Assembly: GCA_015350385.1 (NCBI GenBank)
Contig: WNKI01000001.1
Coordinates: forward strand, 3,421,185 to 3,452,822
Length of the DNA: 31,638 nt
Direction of reading: 5' to 3'
DNA from: Aculops lycopersici
Taxonomy: Eukaryota > Arthropoda > Arachnida > Trombidiformes > Eriophyidae
Made by a program: the position numbers and the translations under genes. Position 1 is the stretch's first letter. Each line of letters starts with the position of its first letter. Under the pieces are notes generated by a model. It made no database searches. It was not told where the DNA came from and worked only from the letters and a program-made list of their open reading frames with translations. Below are positions 1 through 7,512 of this stretch, one piece after another.

Positions 1-1
1 T

Positions 2-595
2 ATTCTTATACCAACTGTATCTGCTGGTGATAGTTTTCAGCGAGACACCATCACGCATATATCCAGCAATTTTCTCGATAGTTTCCCTCGATGGACGATG
101 GCATCCGAATGATGTACTGGCTTCTGATATGTATTCTGGATCAGCTTCTTTCGGCTTCTTGGTGGGCGAAGCCTCGGATTCTGAAGTTGAAGATCCAATA
201 TTCCTGATGCCGGTTAGCAGTCGCAGAACATTTTTGGCCTTAGAAATATCCTCTGCTTGATGGGCTTTGGTGCGATTCGCACCCTTTTTATGATGCAAGA
301 CTGTGCCCATCGCGAACCATACATCTTCCATCTCTTTACGTGAGAATTGACCTCCAAATATCGATGTCATCAAACCTCTGGCCTGTGATTCGCCTTGCAT
401 CAGATCTTCTACTTTCGTTCGATTCACATCATACTCGCTCGGATCCAGTTCTTCGGTAGAATCGCTCAAGGCTGCATCGATTTCTGTGTCCTCATCATTC
501 ATCTCATCAACGGGATCTGGAGTCGTCGTTTGGATTGGTGCTGTAACAATGATACCAGAAAGCTGACAGCATGTTGAGCGGCAGCTGATAGGCAT
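2..595 (-). CDS. Partial unidentified protein, 5' part only, leaves the window at its left edge
   Basis: The minus strand is open from the ATG at 595 to the window edge, 198 codons with no stop; the rest of the gene is outside. A second possible start is the ATG at 502 (reads MNDEDTEIDAALSD). The N-terminal part is acidic (residues ~25-60), the middle contains a tryptophan-bearing segment (FSRKEMEDVWFAMGTV) followed by a Lys-rich stretch, then a Ser/Glu/Pro linker. The last ~28 residues (ETIEKIAGYMRDGVSLKTIT) look like a helix-turn-helix of the kind found in transposase or CENP-B-like proteins; this is a pattern impression, not a verified match. A sequence ending TTGTTACAG at 541 could be a splice acceptor, but the frame is open through it, so no intron is needed. 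A TATA/initiator pair lies about 120 bases upstream. I do not recognise the family; a mobile-element protein or a domesticated derivative is plausible. Confidence 0.6.
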   Translation of the reverse strand, partial: MPISCRSTCCQLSGIIVTAPIQTTTPDPVDEMNDEDTEIDAALSDSTEELDPSEYDVNRTKVEDLMQGESQARGLMTSIFGGQFSRKEMEDVWFAMGTVLHHKKGANRTKAHQAEDISKAKNVLRLLTGIRNIGSSTSESEASPTKKPKEADPEYISEASTSFGCHRPSRETIEKIAGYMRDGVSLKTITSRYSWYKN

Positions 596-711
596 CCATT
601 GCCCATGTGATGTCGTGGTAGCGGTGAGACAGGGTAGGAGCGTGGGGTTTCTCACGTTAACACACAACACACAAAAGAACTAGATAAACTACCAAAAAAC
701 TTAACTATAAG

Positions 712-751
712 AACTGAACTCCTTTATTAATTTATGTTGCTCCCTTTTATA
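712..751 (-). promoter_or_regulatory. TATA box plus initiator for the minus-strand reading frame at 595
   Basis: On the minus strand TATAAAAGG lies at 751-743 and TCAGTT, an arthropod-type initiator, at 717-712. Transcription would start at about 715-721, leaving a leader of roughly 120 bases before the ATG at 595. The TATA to initiator-A distance is 36 bases, slightly long, so the true start may be the AGTTC just before it. Confidence 0.5.
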
Positions 752-792
752 GCGGCAACAAGTTGCCGTCGCTGCCGCTGCCTCCTTCCAAA

Positions 793-838
793 GTCACACA
801 GCGTGTGACAACACATGTGATGCGTGTCACGTCATCAC
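793..838. promoter_or_regulatory. Cluster of three palindromes upstream of the TATA promoter
   Basis: GTCACAC-AGC-GTGTGAC (793-809) is a 7-bp inverted repeat with a 3-base loop. CACATGTG (812-819) is a palindromic E-box. GTGATG and CATCAC (817-822, 833-838) form a third inverted pair around GTGTCACGT. They sit 40-85 bases upstream of the minus-strand TATA box, where activator sites are expected. Dyad symmetry is seen directly; the binding proteins are unknown. Confidence 0.5.
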
Positions 839-950
839 AAAAGGAATAGATTGTGCAATAAAGTAGCCAAATAATAGAGATTTAATCAAATAATGAAGTT
901 GATATTGTGAAAAGCACGCATTAAAAACATATAAACAATGAATTTTTACG

Positions 951-1036
951 TTCAATTGGTGTTCGCTCGCTTACAGCGCGGCCAAGCTTGTGATAACACA
1001 GTGTCCAATGGGCGCTCGCTCGCTCACAGCGCGGCC
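951..1036. repeat. Imperfect 33-bp direct repeat, 53-bp period
   Basis: Positions 951-983 and 1004-1036 match at 28 of 33 bases. The core, GCTCGCT(T/C)ACAGCGCGGCC, is matched except for one base. Two copies only, separated by 20 bases. It lies in the interval between the left-end promoter and the next gene and could be part of that gene's upstream region. Confidence 0.8.
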
Positions 1037-1251
1037 TAGCCAGCGATTGCGCAGTTTCCGCGAAGCTGGGCGCAATTCGGACCGCGAAACTTTGAAGGTA
1101 GATTGCGAGAGAAATGTTCATAAGTAGGGACCGAGACTAACTTTTTATTGCTCAGCTCATCAACCTGAATCCAATGATATATAATTTTTGAAAATCCGAG
1201 GGTCATGCCCCGAGAGGTTACCTTGTAAGTGGATATCTCCAAGTATCGTGA

Positions 1252-1257
1252 TCAGTT
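1252..1257 (+). promoter_or_regulatory. Candidate initiator for the gene starting at 1332
   Basis: TCAGTT at 1252-1257 matches the arthropod initiator and would give a leader of about 78 bases to the ATG at 1332. A TATATAA-like tract at 1177-1184 is too far away (about 75 bases) to serve this start. No clear downstream promoter element is correctly placed. Confidence 0.3.
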
Positions 1258-1331
1258 GCAAGTTTAGTCGTGCAGGTCAGCCAACGGCAGCAACAGCAGC
1301 AATCACCACAGCAACAAATACAGCAACAACA

Positions 1332-3038
1332 ATGAAAACTCCAATATCAACCTCATCATTACCATTACCATCATCATTATCTCTCACCAATACTACGAAT
1401 AGCACCACCACTACTAATGCCACCGATTGCCTACCACGGAGAAATTTATCATCGATTTCTATTTTCAATTATCGAAAGCAGCATCATTATAATCATCATC
1501 ACCATGAAACGAATCACCATATCGCACCCCATAATCACCACGCGCACCACCGCAGCAACAGGACCAGTTGTGGTAGTAGTCGTAAAATGAGAGACAGCAA
1601 CCTGTTTAAGTTGAAGGCGACGAGGCAGATAGTTTTGTTTCTTTTAATCTCATTTGTGGCCACTATCGATTTGGCGTCTCAATTGGAGGCCGTGGGGGTG
1701 GCGGCGTCGTCGTCCGGAAGTCCCCAAACCAACAACAACGACAACAACAAGCGCTACGCTGCCTGGTCAAAGCGAGTCGGCTACCTGCTAGAGGAAGCGG
1801 ATCGTCTGATAAGCGCTGAGTCATCGTCTTCAGATAAATCGGAGTCGAGTAATTCAGTAAAGCAACAACAACATGACCACAGTTCCTGGTTGGCGCGCGT
1901 TAGTAAAAATCCAAATTACGCAAAATTAGTTCAGTATTTCCTAAGGCAACGCAATGGTCAAAGTAATCGGGCAACTGGTAGTAACAAGCAGCACAACTTT
2001 AACGACGCCACAAGATTCGACCAACGAGAAGAGGGCCAAGGGAGACAACAACTGGCAACAATGGGTGATGAAATTTACGAGCCTAGTGGAAACGGCCAAT
2101 CGTCGACGCATATAAACGTTGTCTATGGCCAGGAAGCCAGGTATCCGCACGAAATGGAAGAAAAGGCCAGGAATGCCGCCAGCCGAACGCTGGACAAATT
2201 GCGCAAAATCAAGGCTGAGCAGCAAGAAATGACTACTGGTGATGACATTCAACTACAACAGCAGAATGCGATGAGTAATGACGATGATGATGATAACTCG
2301 CTCGAGAGCAACAAGATTCCATTGATTGGGGGCGACGGTGAGCCATGGGTGTCGTCATCGGAGGCGGCGGTCGCTAGTGTTGTTAGACCAACGGTTGCCG
2401 AGTTGATGAGAAAGAATGTGGTTTATGGAACGGAGCGACTAAGGCCGAGTCAAATGGGTTCATTGAGCAACTCAATATATCAGCAGGTGGCAGCAACGGG
2501 CCAGCCAATCAACGCTTTGCGCCAGTTGAGCGGCGAGTTTTCGAGCGCTAACCACATGGGCGCTGCGACGTCGACGTCGACCACGACCACCACTACTTCC
2601 GGTGTGCGAGGCTCCGAATCCTTTGGCCGCGTGCTCAACAATCCATCAGTTTGGATTTCAAACAGGGAGCAGCAGCCTCCCATGAAGGATGCCAACTCGG
2701 ACTCAATGTTATTCAAGTTGCGCTCCCACCATCGAGAAGCAGAGCGGATGGCAAACGGGCAACAGCAGCAGGACTCAGAGCTGGACGAGCTCGCCAGTCA
2801 GCAGGCAGGCGGAATCAGAGTCAATGTGGCACCAAGTGAAACGGGATCCGGCTCGGCAAGTGGCTCGACCGGAAGTGGCATGGGAGAGCCTTTAGCTGGC
2901 CAAGAGGAAAACAATAATAGCAACAACGAGTTCGAAGGCTTCTTCCATTCGGGACCCTTAAACCAGATTGAGGTTAGGCAAATTAGGTCGCAGGAAGAGG
3001 AGCGGCAGGCCTCGGGTAACAGTAAACCGAGACAATAA
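1332..3038 (+). CDS. Unidentified secreted or membrane-anchored low-complexity protein
   Basis: I do not recognise this gene. The open frame extends upstream to 1188 without an ATG; the first ATG is 1332 (context ACAACAATG, 568 residues) and another at 1587 (context AAAATG, 483 residues). The N-terminal 85 residues of the long form are Ser/Thr-, Asn- and His-rich. The 1587 start is followed at once by a basic segment and a hydrophobic stretch (VLFLLISFVATIDLA), a good signal peptide, so 1587 may be the functional start for export. After it come dibasic KR pairs, a short helical-looking stretch (VGYLLEEADRLISAE), a basic segment around KNPNYAKLVQYFLRQR, Asp and Gln runs, and a Thr/Ser/Gly-rich C-terminal half. 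The motif NVVYG-x-E-x(3)-P-x(2)-M occurs twice, at bases 2115-2156 and 2415-2456, exactly 100 residues apart. There are almost no cysteines after the signal segment, so disulphide domains are unlikely. One exon fits the whole frame. Confidence 0.75.
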   Translation: MKTPISTSSLPLPSSLSLTNTTNSTTTTNATDCLPRRNLSSISIFNYRKQHHYNHHHHETNHHIAPHNHHAHHRSNRTSCGSSRKMRDSNLFKLKATRQIVLFLLISFVATIDLASQLEAVGVAASSSGSPQTNNNDNNKRYAAWSKRVGYLLEEADRLISAESSSSDKSESSNSVKQQQHDHSSWLARVSKNPNYAKLVQYFLRQRNGQSNRATGSNKQHNFNDATRFDQREEGQGRQQLATMGDEIYEPSGNGQSSTHINVVYGQEARYPHEMEEKARNAASRTLDKLRKIKAEQQEMTTGDDIQLQQQNAMSNDDDDDNSLESNKIPLIGGDGEPWVSSSEAAVASVVRPTVAELMRKNVVYGTERLRPSQMGSLSNSIYQQVAATGQPINALRQLSGEFSSANHMGAATSTSTTTTTTSGVRGSESFGRVLNNPSVWISNREQQPPMKDANSDSMLFKLRSHHREAERMANGQQQQDSELDELASQQAGGIRVNVAPSETGSGSASGSTGSGMGEPLAGQEENNNSNNEFEGFFHSGPLNQIEVRQIRSQEEERQASGNSKPRQ

Positions 3039-3786
3039 CAGCAGTAATAGCAATAGTAACAATAATAATGGAGTTGTGATTGCAACCTCAAACCCAATGG
3101 CCAGGGACGAGGCCTATGGTCGAACGGGATTTCCTTAGCACTAGTAGGTAGTGTTGTTTGCCTGGGTTTGTAGGTTTGACAGAGTTGAACAGAGATGAAA
3201 CATTGTAACAGAAACCACCTGACCCAAGTCATGATCTTGCTCGCATCCTAAGAAAAGGTTGAGCCTTCCTAGAGTTGTTGTTGCAGTAGCCGGGAAACAA
3301 CAAAGGCCATGCAACACACAAATGGATAAACAAATCAACATATTGAACCTAACTCATTAGTATATTTCTGAGCAATGAAGCTTACCTGTCGACCCATTGA
3401 TCTATCGGTTGATTAACCGGCACGCTAGTCGGGAGGTTCAAAAGATCATTTTGTATTATTATTAAATTATAAAGGAAAAGTTATTGTACAATAAGTAATG
3501 ATGATGATGAAAGACCTTATGAGCAAATGAGGGAAGGTAAATTATGGAAAATAGCAGCAACAGCAGTGGTGGCAACAGTAGAACTGCAACAGAGTCGAGT
3601 AACTGTTAATTACATAAAAAACTATATCCATAATCCACAAAACTTGAAATAGACTTGTAAATTTGTTGATTTGTTTGTTACTTTCCTGTCTATAGTATCC
3701 CACGCTCTCTTTATCGAAGAACTGTGTTGGTTGTTGACGTAGTCAAACTTGTGCTTGTGATGTTTTCTGTCACTAAGCTCTCCGAT
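3039..3786. other. Intergenic interval between two convergent genes
   Basis: No reading frame here looks coding. The first part after the stop at 3038 continues the CAG/AAT-rich composition and is probably 3' UTR of the plus-strand gene. An ATTAAA variant poly(A) signal is at 3461-3466; no AATAAA is present on the plus strand. The rest is unremarkable AT-rich spacer up to the ERAL1 stop. Confidence 0.5.
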
Positions 3787-3795
3787 TTATTTATT
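3786..3795 (-). terminator. Overlapping AATAAA poly(A) signals spanning the ERAL1 stop codon
   Basis: On the minus strand two AATAAA hexamers overlap (3795-3790 and 3791-3786). They are formed by the last codons AAT AAA, the stop TAA and the next A. I found no other AATAAA in the ~180 bases downstream. If used, the 3' UTR would be only about 10-30 bases. Use is not proven. Confidence 0.4.
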
Positions 3796-5022
3796 TTTAG
3801 AGCTCGACTCCATTCGTCTCGACTTTTCAACTTTCGGATTGAAAGTTAGCTTAACATCACAGCCTAGAGTTTTGGAGATACTGTCACGCGACTCGCTTAT
3901 CACCTTTGTTATAATACAACCCTTCTCACCAATTACTTGACCGATTGCGTGGGAGTGGGGACAAATTATGTCCATATTCACGAGCAAGGAACCCATTTCG
4001 TCCCACTCAAACTGATTAAAGCTGAACTTGAGCTGATATGGTAGCGAGCCGGGCAGGTGGTCCATAAATTTACCTCTGATTATTGACATGACTATATGTT
4101 CACCACGTTGGTTGGTTAAGTAATCAGGACTATGAGGAAATTTATCCACCGGTTTGGCAATATTCAGCATGTATTCCCGTAGCTCGTCCACTCCATCCTC
4201 AGTCAAGGCGGAAATTGAGAAGATGTTCGAAAATTCCTTGTAACTTATCGAATCTGGATCTTCAATCTCGATTGGGGTTCGATTGATAAGTGGTGGATTT
4301 GTGTTGGGCTTCTTACCCTGAGGTGGATCCAACTCGATGACATATTTGTGTTTACGAATCTCTTCCTTAGACTTATATTTGTCCAGAGTGAAGAAAGATT
4401 GGTGGGCCATTAGATTCAACTGTCTCAACTCACGCTCTTCCATGCGATTGATATCCTCGCAATCGAATGTGAGTTTACCATTTAGGCAACCTTGTGTCAG
4501 TCGGGTTCCTATGTCAAATAATCGGCGCTTATCCTTGATAAGGTCAACCTTATTCATGACTAGAATACTCTCTTTGTCTCGATGATCTGCGAGGATTTGC
4601 AATACTCCCTTGTTGAGTCGCTTCTGCTCCCTAATATTACTTCCATCTATGACTACAGTTATGAGGTCACATTTTGAAACCGCCTCTTTCGGTTCGGTAT
4701 AGAGAGAATTTTCTAAAGAGTGTTTTAGCAAATGCTTTTTCGCCACAACACCGGGTGAATCGTAAAACTCCAATTGTGTATCATTTTCCGTGTAGACTCC
4801 TAGTATGTTCTGTCTCGTAGTATGCACTTTATTGCTAACACAGCTTATATCTGCTTGAATCAATTTATTCAATAATGTTGACTTTCCAGCATTTGGGGCA
4901 CCAATTAGAGCAACTCGGAGTAACTTTTTGCAGATCTCATCTCGTGGTGTGTCGGCTTGCCATCGGCTTGCGGATGTGGAAAATGCGCGGACAAATAAGA
5001 CTCTAGATGGTCGTATAATCAT
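3787..5022 (-). CDS. ERAL1: Mitochondrial Era-like GTPase (ERAL1), 12S rRNA chaperone
   Basis: Encodes 411 residues in one exon. The start is basic and serine-rich with no acidic residue (MIIRPSRVLFVRAFSTSASR), a classic mitochondrial targeting sequence. The Era GTPase motifs follow in order: G1 GAPNAGKS (41-48), the switch region around HTTRQNILGVYTE (68-80), G3 DSPG (88-91), G4 NKVD (157-160) and G5 SAL (271-273). A KH RNA-binding domain fills the C-terminus (about 325-395) with its GxxG loop as GEKG (365-368). Members of this family bind the 3' end of mitochondrial small-subunit rRNA and are needed for assembly of that subunit. An insertion between G4 and G5 (about 175-265), charged and proline-rich, is longer than in bacterial Era, as in animal orthologues. 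All motif residues needed for GTP binding are present. It diverges from HIBCH across 1.26 kb. A TATATATAA tract lies only 24-32 bases upstream of the ATG, too close for a normal TATA promoter. Confidence 0.96.
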   Translation of the reverse strand: MIIRPSRVLFVRAFSTSASRWQADTPRDEICKKLLRVALIGAPNAGKSTLLNKLIQADISCVSNKVHTTRQNILGVYTENDTQLEFYDSPGVVAKKHLLKHSLENSLYTEPKEAVSKCDLITVVIDGSNIREQKRLNKGVLQILADHRDKESILVMNKVDLIKDKRRLFDIGTRLTQGCLNGKLTFDCEDINRMEERELRQLNLMAHQSFFTLDKYKSKEEIRKHKYVIELDPPQGKKPNTNPPLINRTPIEIEDPDSISYKEFSNIFSISALTEDGVDELREYMLNIAKPVDKFPHSPDYLTNQRGEHIVMSIIRGKFMDHLPGSLPYQLKFSFNQFEWDEMGSLLVNMDIICPHSHAIGQVIGEKGCIITKVISESRDSISKTLGCDVKLTFNPKVEKSRRMESSSKNK

Positions 5023-6285
5023 CAGGATGATGTTTTGGTATGTAGTTATATATAGAGAGCTAGAAATATTAAATAGATTAAATCCATAGTGGACTAATTA
5101 ATAAATCACCAAGTTTTCCTAGAACTTGCACGCAAAATATCATAATTGCATGAGCACATGTGCAAAAATTAAATGGTAGTTTGTGGCCTCGTTGTTTTGT
5201 TCGCTTGCGGGAGCTTCGGTCGCAGGAACGCCTCTTGCTTCCATGTGTGGGACAAATGCGTTGCGGACGACAATAACCGCAGCATTGCAACTATAACTCC
5301 CGAAGCAATGGCCAGCACCCTGCCGCTTGGATGCTCTCGATCGGCAGACCGCGATGGCACGGCATTGCCAAGAACTTTCTCTCTTTTGCCTCTCTCTCTC
5401 TCTCTCTCTCTCGCTCTTGGTGTTTTTCACTACTTGTTTCCCTTTAGCATGTCTTGTTGTCTCACAGTCTCTGCGTGTTTTTTTAGCCAAGTACTTTCTC
5501 GTCGGCGAAAATATTTTGTTGTGTTGGCAAGCAACTGCTGCCTAAAAGGACAGTAGAGAAGACAAATGATAAAGGCATCAAGTGAACATAACAATTCAAT
5601 GTTGTTATGTGTCACCATTACTACAACCAATGAACTGCTACTCCACTACTGCTACTACTACTACTTCTAATATTACCACCACCACCACCGCCACCAACAC
5701 CATTAACACTACTATTGGCCATTGGAAAACGGACAGCCACAAATACCTGCTACTTATTAGTCAATCGTCATTCAAGCTTGAGAAGGAGACTAAAATTCTC
5801 GTTCTGACTCTTCTACTTCCAATTGAATATTAGTGTTTAAACAAATCATTTGAGTTACATCAGATCACGGTCGTTTGTTGAGGTCTTTAAAGTAGACTTT
5901 CCACATTTCATCAGGTCGCGCCAGCGGGGCATAAAAGCACCATCTAATTATTGAGGATAATACAAGCTTTAAGATTACCAAACAGCAAGTGAAGGCCAGA
6001 GTGCAACTAAATCATTAACTCAAGTTTAAATTTGCAGTTTGGAACGAGTCTTCTGTCGTGAAAAAACTACTGGAAATTGAGTTGTTTAGGCAAAATTAAA
6101 AGCACGAGAGCAACGGGTGTCGAGGTACACGCAACACAAAGAGGAGAAAACCCAAGAGCAATAAGGAAGAGAAGAAGAATCCAGTTGACTTTAAAGAAAG
6201 AGTGCAAGTGTAGTTGTTCGTAAAAGTGTGGAGAACTAACGAAGCATTAATAGAGAAGAGCAACTACAACAAGTTTACAGCAACC
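5023..6285. other. Divergent interval between ERAL1 and HIBCH
   Basis: Holds the 5' regions of both genes. It contains a (TC)11 tract at 5391-5412 and a run of ACT/ACC triplets at about 5650-5715. A GGGGCATAAAAGC tract at 5926-5938 is a weak TATA-like candidate for HIBCH, implying a leader of about 320 bases. The last 250 bases before HIBCH are purine-rich (AGAG, GAAGAGAAGAAG), like a 5' UTR. Reading frames on both strands over the TC tract are low-complexity shadows and I do not call them genes. Confidence 0.5.
5391..5412. repeat. (TC)11 microsatellite
   Basis: Perfect TC dinucleotide tract, flanked by further TCT/CTC-rich sequence. It lies in the ERAL1-HIBCH interval. The GA strand could bind GAGA-type factors, but that is inference. 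Confidence 0.95.
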
Positions 6286-7512
6286 ATGAGTGCGGCCACC
6301 TTGAGGAGATCCGTTGCGGGCTTCAAATTATTATCAACCGCCGGGTCCACAACATCACAAGCAAATGGAAGATATCTGTACAATAACCACAAAAGGATTG
6401 CAAGTTTTTCAGACATCATGAAGGCATTCAATTCAACATCGGCAACCGATTCCTCGGATAAGCCTGTTTTATTTGAGCGACATGGCGACAAGGGAATCAT
6501 TATATTGAACAAGCCAAAGGCATTGAATGCTCTAAATTTGGAGATGGCTAGAAGTTTAGAGGCACAATTGAAGCAGTGGGATTCGGATAGTCAAATCAGG
6601 ATGGTGGTGATAAAAAGCTCTAGTGAGAAGGCCTTTTGTGCTGGTGGAGATGTCAAGTATATCACCCAAAGCGGACCAGATGGAGGGCGAGCGTATTTTA
6701 GACAGGAGTATACTGTGAACAATTTAATCGGTTCACTATCAATACCCTACGTTGCCCTACTGAATGGTATCGTAATGGGCGGTGGTTGTGGCCTATCGGT
6801 TCATGGAAACTTCAGGGTTGCCACCGAGAAGGCTCTATTCGCAATGCCCGAGACTGCAATCGGTTTATTTCCCGACGTTGGGGCATCGCATTTTCTGAAC
6901 AAACTGCCCGGTAGTTTGGGTTTATTTTTTGGTCTCACTGGCCAAAGGTTGAGCGGTCGTGATTTGTTCAAGGCCGGCGTTGCAACTCACTTTATACCAT
7001 CGGACAAGATTAGCACCTTACAAGATGAACTAATGCGATTGGAGAAACCTGATTTGCTTAAGATTGATGGAATTTTACAAAAATATCAAGAGCAATGGCA
7101 AGACGATTACAGGAAAGAGTTTTCCTTGAAGCCTCACATTGGTCGAATCAACAGTATCTTTGGTCAGGCTAAAAGTGTTGAAGAGATTTTGCTCGGATTA
7201 GAGAAGGATAACTCGGAGTGGGCAAGGAAACAAATTGAAATATTGAGAAGAATGTCGCCAACTTCTGTGAAGTTGACCTTTGAACAGTTGCGGAGGGCCA
7301 AGACGATGACTTTGCCAGAGTGTTTGAAGATGGAGTTTAGAATGGCATGGAGGATATTGGAGAGCAAGGATTTTTACGAGGGAGTTAGAGCAGTTTTGGT
7401 GGACAAGGACAATCAGCCGAAATGGCAGCCCGCCAAGTTGGAGGAAGTCAAGGAGGCTGATATAAATGCCTTCTTCGAACCACTGCCTTACAATCAGGAG
7501 CTACAACTTTAG
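6286..7512 (+). CDS. HIBCH: 3-hydroxyisobutyryl-CoA hydrolase, mitochondrial
   Basis: A 408-residue protein of the crotonase superfamily that hydrolyses 3-hydroxyisobutyryl-CoA to free 3-hydroxyisobutyrate in mitochondrial valine catabolism. The frame is open upstream to 6214 but the first ATG is 6286 (context GCAACCATGA), used here. Residues 1-50 are basic, Ser/Thr-rich and without acidic residues near the start, a mitochondrial targeting sequence. Signature segments, numbered from this ATG, are FCAGGDVKYI (117-126, CoA-binding and oxyanion region), NGIVMGGGCGLS (160-171) and AMPETAIGLFPDVGASHFL (186-204). The acidic pair Glu189 and Asp197 has the eight-residue spacing of the catalytic Glu/Asp of characterised hydrolases. 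The C-terminal FYEGVRAVLVDKDNQPKW (364-381) is diagnostic of HIBCH rather than other enoyl-CoA hydratases. Length matches animal orthologues. Single exon, no damage. An ATTAAA at 7782-7787 is a weak poly(A) candidate. Confidence 0.97.
   Translation: MSAATLRRSVAGFKLLSTAGSTTSQANGRYLYNNHKRIASFSDIMKAFNSTSATDSSDKPVLFERHGDKGIIILNKPKALNALNLEMARSLEAQLKQWDSDSQIRMVVIKSSSEKAFCAGGDVKYITQSGPDGGRAYFRQEYTVNNLIGSLSIPYVALLNGIVMGGGCGLSVHGNFRVATEKALFAMPETAIGLFPDVGASHFLNKLPGSLGLFFGLTGQRLSGRDLFKAGVATHFIPSDKISTLQDELMRLEKPDLLKIDGILQKYQEQWQDDYRKEFSLKPHIGRINSIFGQAKSVEEILLGLEKDNSEWARKQIEILRRMSPTSVKLTFEQLRRAKTMTLPECLKMEFRMAWRILESKDFYEGVRAVLVDKDNQPKWQPAKLEEVKEADINAFFEPLPYNQELQL

Larger units (their letters stand above)
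606..839 (-). repeat. Possible LTR-like segment with 7-bp inverted ends
   Basis: Read on the minus strand, the segment begins TGTGATG (839-833) and ends CATCACA (612-606), a TG...CA structure with perfectly inverted 7-bp ends. It contains a TATA box and an initiator in the orientation of the downstream reading frame, and the next bases inward are TGG, as a primer binding site would begin. Against this: CATGTGATG also occurs at 814-822, so the word is locally common; the TGG tract does not obviously match a tRNA 3' end; and the second LTR, if any, lies outside the window. The alternative is an ordinary TATA promoter. Confidence 0.3.

Noticed and set aside
541..549. Splice acceptor TTGTTACAG ahead of the left-end frame
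   Set aside because: The frame is open through it to an ATG at 595, so an intron is not required; kept only as an alternative.
961..1036. Similarity of the GCTCGCTCGCTC repeats to parvovirus terminal repeats
   Set aside because: Only a short GCTC run matches; there is no hairpin terminus or replication gene, and GAGC/GCTC words are common in this window.
1188..1331. Start of the orphan protein at 1188
   Set aside because: The codon is TTG; no ATG occurs in frame before 1332.
1919..1955. Neuropeptide F/NPY-like peptide in the orphan protein (NYAKLVQYFLRQRNG)
   Set aside because: Spacing between the Tyr and the RxR is too short, no aromatic residue precedes the Gly, and no dibasic site follows it.
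6214..6285. HIBCH start at 6214 giving 432 residues
   Set aside because: The codon at 6214 is TTG. The first ATG is 6286, in good context and followed by a mitochondrial targeting sequence.
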